Shown: piece after piece, positions 1 to 5,203 of the stretch
Numbering within the stretch: the first letter of the stretch is position 1
How the letters are laid out: each line of letters opens with the position of its first letter
Source: Rhodococcus sp. IITR03
Lineage (GTDB): Bacteria; Actinomycetota; Actinomycetes; Mycobacteriales; Mycobacteriaceae
NCBI GenBank assembly: GCA_001017865.1
Contig: LATQ01000001.1
Coordinates: forward strand, 3,018,134 to 3,023,336
DNA: 5,203 nucleotides
Direction of reading: 5' to 3'
The notes under the pieces: generated by a model
Seen by the model: only the letters and a program-made list of their open reading frames with translations
What the model was told of the DNA's origin: nothing
Database searches by the model: none
Translations under genes and position numbers: made by a program

Positions 1-484
1 GACGCCTGCGGCGCGTGGTGCTCGCGGTGGACGGACCAGTCGTCGTCGCGGGCGGCCTTGCGCTCGTTCCGGCGCGCGAAGAACCGGCCCAGCGTCACCG
101 CCGCCATCGCCGGAAGGAACACCAGGAGCACGGTGAACGCGGCACCGGAGGAGATCTCGAAGAACAGGGACGTCACGCCCACCGGGATCGGGGTGACGGT
201 GTCGACGAGCCAGGTGAGGACCCCGCCGACCAGGCCGGTGACCGCACCGGCGGCGAGCCACCGCATCGTCAGGTCGTCGCCCTCGTCGGGTTCAGGATGG
301 GCGCGGTGGTCGCGGATGCCGTCGAGACCGGCCCAGACGAACGCTGCGACGACCACCACGCGAAGCCCAGCCAGCGCAGTACCGATCCCTGCAACGGCCA
401 CTGGATGAGAGCGGCACCGAGCAGGACGCGCACGACCACGTGGACCAGGGCGAGCCCGAGTCCGCGGAGCAACCAGGGTTTCAT
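1..484 (-). CDS. B-4DMT family four-helix membrane protein (Rv2536-like), 3' end outside window, one frame break
   Basis: The minus strand from the ATG at 484 reads MKPWLLRGLGLALVHVV and continues through about 161 residues to the window edge once a single frame break near 358-362 is bridged. Four hydrophobic segments are visible: residues about 7-27, 36-55, a segment beginning WLAAGAVTGLVGGVL, and one around FTVLLVFLPAMAAVTLGRF. An Arg/Lys/Asp-rich cytoplasmic-looking tail follows (FFARRNERKAARDDDW). Length, four helices and position divergent from pepQ match the actinobacterial B-4DMT family; M. tuberculosis has Rv2536 at the same place. Substrate and function of the family are unknown to me, and the transporter label rests on topology. 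The start is chosen because protein-like sequence begins there; the frame is open further upstream only as antisense of pepQ. A GAGG sits only three bases before the ATG, too close for a normal ribosome site. The break needs one added base in the GCGTG run to restore the second helix (AVVVVAAFVWAGLDG). Confidence 0.8.
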
Positions 485-491
485 GTACCTC

Positions 492-497
492 AGCGTA
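492..497 (-). promoter_or_regulatory. Putative -10 box (TACGCT) of the membrane-protein gene
   Basis: On the minus strand TACGCT fits the actinobacterial TANNNT -10 pattern. Exactly seven bases separate it from the ATG at 484, which would put the transcription start on or next to the A of the start codon, giving a leaderless mRNA. I see no convincing -35 hexamer. The box is inferred from pattern and spacing only. Confidence 0.4.
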
Positions 498-529
498 ACG
501 GGTGGCGAAGCCGACAGTGTGTCCCGTCC

Positions 530-539
530 CACAGCTGTG
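530..539. repeat. Perfect 10-bp palindrome CACAGCTGTG in the divergent promoter region
   Basis: CACAGCTGTG is its own reverse complement. It lies in the 75-base region between two divergent genes, about seven bases upstream of the putative pepQ -10 box and about 33 bases upstream of the other one. A palindrome there could be an operator, but ten bases in GC-rich DNA can also occur by chance. I cannot assign it to a regulator. Confidence 0.35.
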
Positions 540-546
540 ATCGCGG

Positions 547-552
547 TAGGTT
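547..552 (+). promoter_or_regulatory. Putative -10 box (TAGGTT) of pepQ
   Basis: TAGGTT fits the TANNNT -10 pattern and ends seven bases before the pepQ ATG at 560, so transcription would start at or beside the start codon (leaderless mRNA). There is no good Shine-Dalgarno at proper spacing before the ATG; the only AGG belongs to this box. No clear -35 is visible 16-18 bases upstream. Confidence 0.45.
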
Positions 553-559
553 GAGCGGT

Positions 560-1655
560 ATGTCTGCCGACCACGCCTCCCGCCGTCGAGCGCTGCGTGC
601 GCTGCTCGCCGAACGCGAACTCGATGCGCTGCTGGTGACCGATCTGACCGGTATCCGCTACCTCACGGGCTTCACGGGATCCAACGCGGCGCTGATCGTC
701 TCCACCGAGGACGACGAGAACGAGACACGCACCGTCATCTGCACCGACGGCCGCTACGTCACGCAGGTGGGGGAGCAGGTCCCCGACCTGCGGGCCGTGA
801 TCGCCCGATCGTCGGCCGCGCACCTCGTCACCGAGTTCGGAACAGGTTCTGCGCGTTGGGGATTCGAGAGTCACGTCGTCACGGTCGACGAACGGTCGCG
901 GTGGGACGAGCTCGGCGTGTCCGTCCGCTTCGTTCCCGCTCCCGGGCTCGTCGAACAACTGCGGGCCGTGAAGGACGAACACGAGATCCGCCTGTTGCGC
1001 GACGCATGCGGTGCGGCCGATCGCGCACTGGCGGACCTGATCGCGGCGGGCGGTCTGCGTCCCGGGCGAACCGAGAAGGAGGTCGCCCGCGACCTCGAAT
1101 GGCGCATGTTCGAGCACGGCGCCGACGGCATCTCCTTCGAGACGATCGTCGCCGCCGGTGCCAATTCGGCGATCCCGCACCATCGACCGACCGGCGCGAT
1201 CCTTGCGGAGGGCGACTTCGTGAAACTCGACTTCGGGGCGCAGATCGGCGGCTACCACTCCGACATGACGCGCACCTACGTGCTGAGCCGCGTCGCGGAC
1301 TGGCAGCGCGACCTGTACGAGCTGGTCCTGCGCGCGCAGCACCCGGATCGAAGCGCTCGCGCCCGGTGTCGACTGCGCCGCGGTGGACGCCGCCGCGCGC
1401 ACCGTGATCGCCGAGGCCGGCTACGCCGACCTGTTCCTGCACGGGCTCGGCCACGGAGTCGGCCTCGAGATCCACGAAGCGCCCGGAATCGGCGCCGCGG
1501 CGACCGGTACACTTGTCGCCGGTGCGGCGGTGACCGTCGAGCCGGGTGTGTACTTCTCGGGGCGCGGAGGCGTGCGGATCGAAGACACGCTCGTGGTGCG
1601 GGAGCATACTCCGGAGTTGCTCACGCTCACCGACAAGACATTGACCGTCGTTTGA
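560..1655 (+). CDS. pepQ: Xaa-Pro dipeptidase/aminopeptidase, M24B family, with one frame break
   Basis: A cytoplasmic di-metal peptidase that cleaves peptides containing an Xaa-Pro bond. The N-terminal creatinase-like domain (about residues 1-135, with [20 protein letters not shown]) is followed by the pita-bread M24 domain. The reading frame runs from 560 to about 1339, breaks between 1340 and 1346, and resumes at 1347 to the TGA at 1653-1655. Metal ligands are all present: D224 (KLDFGA), D235 (HSDMTRT), then, in the second frame, His of GLGHGVG, Glu of VEPGVYF and Glu of RIEDT. If two bases were lost at the break, these become H299, E328 and E342, and the protein is 365 residues. The spacings 11/64/29/14 then equal those I recall for Pyrococcus prolidase (D209, D220, H284, E313, E327). 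ATG 560 is preferred over the upstream open frame because similarity to the family starts there and the upstream part overlaps the divergent gene. It is the first gene of a probable pepQ-efp-nusB transcript. Confidence 0.9.
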
Positions 1656-1689
1656 GGGCGGTTCCTCGACTCTAGGAGACACGAACCAA

Positions 1690-2253
1690 GTGGCTGATAC
1701 CAGTGACTTCAAGAACGGCCTCGTTCTGAAAATCGACGGACAGCTCTGGCAGATCATCGAGTTCCAGCACGTCAAGCCGGGCAAGGGCCCCGCTTTCGTG
1801 CGCACGAAGCTCAAGAATGTGACGTCGGGCAAGACCGTCGACAAGACCTGGAATGCCGGTGTCAAGGTCGAGACCGCCACCGTCGATCGCCGCGACATGA
1901 CCTACCTCTACAACGACGGCACCGACTACGTCTTCATGGACGGCGAGACCTACGACCAGATCACCATCTCGCCCGAGCTGCTCGGCGACAGCGCCAAGTT
2001 CCTGCTCGAGAACATGCCCGTGCAGGTCGCGACGCACGAGGACATCCCGCTGTTCGTCGAGCTCCCGGTCACGGTCGAACTCGTCGTCCAGCACACCGAT
2101 CCGGGCCTGCAGGGCGACCGCTCCACCGGCGGCACCAAGCCCGCGACCCTCGAGACCGGCGCCGAGATCCAGGTCCCGCTGTTCATCAACACCGGCGACA
2201 AGCTCAAGGTCGATTCCCGCGACGGCAGCTACCTCGGGCGAGTGAATTCCTGA
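1690..2253 (+). CDS. efp: Elongation factor P
   Basis: EF-P binds the ribosome beside the peptidyl-tRNA and rescues ribosomes stalled on polyproline stretches. The 187-residue length is normal for the family. The KOW-like domain I (about 1-63) carries the loop VKPGKGPAF with K32 at the tip, the position that is lysylated, rhamnosylated (as Arg) or otherwise modified in other bacteria. Two OB-fold domains follow (about 66-127 and 130-187), with the C-terminal family signature around [17 protein letters not shown] and the end [10 protein letters not shown]. The start is GTG at 1690, with AGGAG at 1674-1678 about 11 bases upstream. It lies 34 bases after the pepQ stop and abuts nusB, so the three are likely one operon. 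The loop has the PGKGP form reported for actinobacterial EF-Ps that act without modification; no modification gene is visible here. The reading frame is intact. Confidence 0.97.
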   Translation: MADTSDFKNGLVLKIDGQLWQIIEFQHVKPGKGPAFVRTKLKNVTSGKTVDKTWNAGVKVETATVDRRDMTYLYNDGTDYVFMDGETYDQITISPELLGDSAKFLLENMPVQVATHEDIPLFVELPVTVELVVQHTDPGLQGDRSTGGTKPATLETGAEIQVPLFINTGDKLKVDSRDGSYLGRVNS

Positions 2254-2763
2254 GTGTCCGGTAACCAGAAGAAGCTCGGGGCCCGCCACAAGGCCCGCAA
2301 GCGCGCCGTGGACCTGCTCTTCGAGGCGGAGGCCCGCGACGTGCACCCCGTCGATCTCGCTGCCGATCGCGTCGAACTCGCGATCGACGACGATCAGGTC
2401 GCGCCGGTACCGGCATACGCGCAGACCATCATCCGCGGCGTCGCCGACAATCTCGACGAGACCGATCGGGTGATCGCCGATCACCTGCACGAATGGACGC
2501 TGGACCGTCTTCCCGCCGTCGACCGCGCGATCCTGCGCATCGCGGTGTGGGAGCTCTTCCACGCGACCGATGTGCCGCCCGTGGTGGCCGTCGACGAGGC
2601 GGTCGAGCTGGCGAAGCAGTTGTCCACCGACGATTCGCCGGCCTTCGTCAACGGGGTGCTCGGTCAGATCGTCGCCGTCGCCGACCAGGTGCGTGCAGCT
2701 GCCGCTGCCACCCTCGTCCGGCCGGCGCAGGAGTCGCAGGATCAGAGCTCGAACGAGTCCTGA
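2254..2763 (+). CDS. nusB: Transcription antitermination factor NusB
   Basis: An all-helical RNA-binding protein that, with NusE (S10), binds boxA RNA and keeps RNA polymerase processive on rRNA operons. The 169-residue protein begins with a basic helix ([14 protein letters not shown], residues 13-26), the usual boxA-contacting region. The family core [13 protein letters not shown] is at about 90-102, followed by [12 protein letters not shown] at about 113-124 and [12 protein letters not shown] at about 128-139. The C-terminal tail of about 25 residues (rich in Ala, Gln, Ser) is low-complexity and probably disordered. The GTG start directly follows the efp TGA with no spacer (TGAGTG), which indicates translational coupling; the only purine-rich stretch upstream lies inside the efp 3' end. 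Two hairpins downstream probably end the transcript. The frame is intact. Confidence 0.96.
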   Translation: MSGNQKKLGARHKARKRAVDLLFEAEARDVHPVDLAADRVELAIDDDQVAPVPAYAQTIIRGVADNLDETDRVIADHLHEWTLDRLPAVDRAILRIAVWELFHATDVPPVVAVDEAVELAKQLSTDDSPAFVNGVLGQIVAVADQVRAAAAATLVRPAQESQDQSSNES

Positions 2764-2767
2764 ATTT

Positions 2768-2784
2768 TCACCCTCTTCGGGTGA
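2768..2784 (+). other. Small hairpin just after nusB
   Basis: TCACCC (2768-2773) pairs perfectly with GGGTGA (2779-2784) around the five-base loop TCTTC. It starts four bases after the nusB stop codon. No U-run follows on the plus strand. It may protect the nusB 3' end or act together with the larger hairpin downstream. Confidence 0.5.
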
Positions 2785-2802
2785 GCGACGACACGAGGCA
2801 CC

Positions 2803-2844
2803 GTGAGCGGGCCCGGTGGGAGTCTTCCCGCCGGGTCCGCTCAC
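2803..2844 (+). terminator. Strong 19-bp hairpin without U-tract, probable terminator of pepQ-efp-nusB
   Basis: The arm 2803-2821 (GTGAGCGGGCCCGGTGGGA) pairs along its full length with 2826-2844 (TCCCGCCGGGTCCGCTCAC) around the loop GTCT. Only two positions are G-U wobbles; the rest are Watson-Crick. The next bases (GCATCCGG) are not U-rich, so it is not a textbook intrinsic terminator, but U-less GC-rich hairpins are common at actinobacterial gene ends. Its place between nusB and the pyr leader fits separation of the two transcripts. It is almost symmetrical, so it would also form in minus-strand RNA. Confidence 0.7.
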
Positions 2845-2902
2845 GCATCCGGGGCCTGTGTTGCGCTTCACCCGTCATCCGTGCCGGGGCGGACGTCGAC
2901 GC

Positions 2903-2911
2903 TGATAGGCT
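2903..2911 (+). promoter_or_regulatory. Putative extended -10 promoter (TGATAGGCT) of the pyr operon
   Basis: TGA followed by TAGGCT fits an extended -10 element (TGN-TANNNT). No recognisable -35 lies 16-18 bases upstream, which is tolerated for extended -10 promoters. Transcription would start near 2918 and give a leader of about 54 bases that includes the whole PyrR element. A competing reading uses TCGACA (2911-2916) as a -35 with TAACGA (2933-2938) as -10, but that transcript would begin inside the PyrR site, so I prefer the upstream box. Confidence 0.4.
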
Positions 2912-2935
2912 CGACAACTGTCAGGCATCCTTTAA

Positions 2936-4528
<1,593 letters not shown>

Positions 4529-4559
4529 CCCACACTTCCCATCCGGGAGACACAGGAAC

Positions 4560-4564
4560 AGGAG
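4560..4564 (+). promoter_or_regulatory. Ribosome-binding site that favours the pyrC start at 4573
   Basis: AGGAG ends eight bases before the GTG at 4573, the best spacing among three in-frame GTG candidates (4525, 4564, 4573). An AGGA at 4554-4557, six bases before 4564, is a weaker rival. Confidence 0.5.
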
Positions 4565-4572
4565 TGACACAG

Positions 4573-5203
4573 GTGACGCCGCAGGTGCTCATCCGCAACG
4601 TCCGCCTCTACGGCGAGGGCGACCCGGTCGACGTGCTGCTCGGCGACGAGCAGATCCTCGCGATCGGCGCCGACCTCGAGGCCGACGCCGACGCGGAGAT
4701 CGTCGACGGTACCGGACAGATCGTGCTCCCGGGCTTCGTCGACCTGCACACGCACCTGCGTGAACCGGGCCGCGAGGACACCGAGACCGTCGACTCGGGC
4801 TCGCCGCCGCGCGCGCGGCGGGTACACCGCGGTGTTCGCGATGGCCAACACCGATCCGGTCGCCGACTCGGTGGTCGTCACCGATCACGTGTGGCGCCGC
4901 GGCCGCGAGGTCGGGCTCGTCGACGTCCACCCCGTGGGTGCGGTCACCGTCGGACTCGAGGGCAAGCAGCTCGCCGAGATGGGCACGATGGCCGCCGGTG
5001 TCGGTGGCGTGCGGATGTTCTCCGACGACGGCAAGTGCGTCTACGACCCGCTGCTCATGCGTCGCGCGCTCGAGTACTCGGCCTCGCTCGGTGTCCTGAT
5101 CGCCCAGCACGCCGAGGAGCCGCGGCTGACCGTCGGTGCCGTCGCGCACGAAGGACCGACCGCGGCGCGTCTCGGCCTCACCGGCTGGCCAGTGCCGCCG
5201 AGG
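4573..5203 (+). CDS. pyrC: Dihydroorotase, class I, 3' end outside window, with frame break(s)
   Basis: A zinc amidohydrolase that cyclises carbamoyl aspartate to dihydroorotate, the third step of UMP synthesis. From GTG 4573 it reads [17 protein letters not shown] and reaches the metal-binding [12 protein letters not shown], with H59 and H61 as ligands. The frame breaks in the GC run 4801-4816 and resumes at [23 protein letters not shown] (an Asp there is a metal ligand in class I enzymes), [11 protein letters not shown] and the ligand histidine of [10 protein letters not shown] follow. Two missing bases at the break restore the family's GSAAAARGGY. A second break is likely at about 5189-5191, since the last codons read WPVPPR whereas the +1 frame gives SAAE, closer to homologues. 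About half of a protein of some 430 residues is present. Alternative starts are GTG 4564 and GTG 4525; the latter would overlap pyrB by four bases and add 16 residues without family similarity. Operon position directly after pyrB supports the call. Confidence 0.92.
   Translation, partial: MTPQVLIRNVRLYGEGDPVDVLLGDEQILAIGADLEADADAEIVDGTGQIVLPGFVDLHTHLREPGREDTETVDSGSPPRARRVHRGVRDGQHRSGRRLGGRHRSRVAPRPRGRARRRPPRGCGHRRTRGQAARRDGHDGRRCRWRADVLRRRQVRLRPAAHASRARVLGLARCPDRPARRGAAADRRCRRARRTDRGASRPHRLASAAE

Noticed and set aside
440..559. Earlier pepQ start at 440
   Set aside because: The added residues have no family similarity, overlap the divergent gene's coding region and include the promoter boxes; ATG 560 fits the family's N terminus.
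485..1402. Extension of the minus-strand membrane-protein frame upstream of 484
   Set aside because: The added part is antisense to pepQ, has no recognisable features, and the real protein clearly starts at MKPWLLRG with its own -10 box.
1656..1689. A separate efp promoter in the pepQ-efp gap
   Set aside because: The 34 bases hold a Shine-Dalgarno but no convincing -10/-35 pair; readthrough from pepQ is simpler, though a promoter inside pepQ cannot be excluded.
1672..2871. A 399-codon open frame on the minus strand
   Set aside because: It is the exact antisense of efp and nusB, rich in Asp, Gly, Val and His as expected from reversed GC-rich codons, shows no domain and runs through the terminator hairpins.
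2913..2922. Inverted repeat GACA-AC-TGTC near the predicted pyr transcription start
   Set aside because: Four-base arms are too short to separate from chance, and PyrR control already explains regulation here.

Overview
The window is high-GC DNA with GTG starts at five of its seven genes and short or overlapping gene junctions. It looks like an actinobacterium of the order Mycobacteriales. The proteins and the gene order (a divergent four-helix membrane gene, then pepQ-efp-nusB, then pyrR-pyrB-pyrC) fit a Rhodococcus-like genome best. That genus call is recognition from memory, not a database result.

Layout. Bases 1-484 (minus strand) hold the N-terminal part of a small four-helix membrane protein of the B-4DMT type, the counterpart of M. 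tuberculosis Rv2536. A 75-base divergent promoter region (485-559) follows, with a TANNNT -10-like box seven bases from the ATG on each side, so both mRNAs may be leaderless. On the plus strand come pepQ (M24 Xaa-Pro dipeptidase, 560-1655), efp (elongation factor P, 1690-2253) and nusB (antitermination factor, 2254-2763), closely packed and probably co-transcribed. The 208-base gap 2764-2971 holds two hairpins (one of 19 bp, a likely terminator without a U-tract), a possible extended -10 promoter, and a clear PyrR-binding element just upstream of the pyrR Shine-Dalgarno. Then follow pyrR (2972-3589), pyrB (3586-4528) and the first part of pyrC (from about 4573), the start of the de novo UMP operon.

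Function. PepQ, EF-P and NusB serve peptide turnover, translation of proline-rich stretches and rRNA transcription. PyrR is the RNA-binding UMP/UTP sensor for the operon it heads. PyrB and PyrC catalyse the second and third steps of pyrimidine synthesis. The PyrR element lies directly against the ribosome-binding site with no intervening attenuator, which points to translational repression of the kind described in mycobacteria.

Quality. Four of the seven genes (the membrane protein, pepQ, pyrB, pyrC) have reading-frame breaks in otherwise perfectly conserved coding sequence. All are best explained by loss of one or two bases, mostly in GC-rich runs, so they look like sequencing or assembly errors rather than pseudogenes. 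efp, nusB and pyrR are intact. I found no mobile element, tRNA, rRNA or CRISPR array, and no evidence of a new biological system; the most interesting biology is the pyr leader and the divergent leaderless promoter pair.
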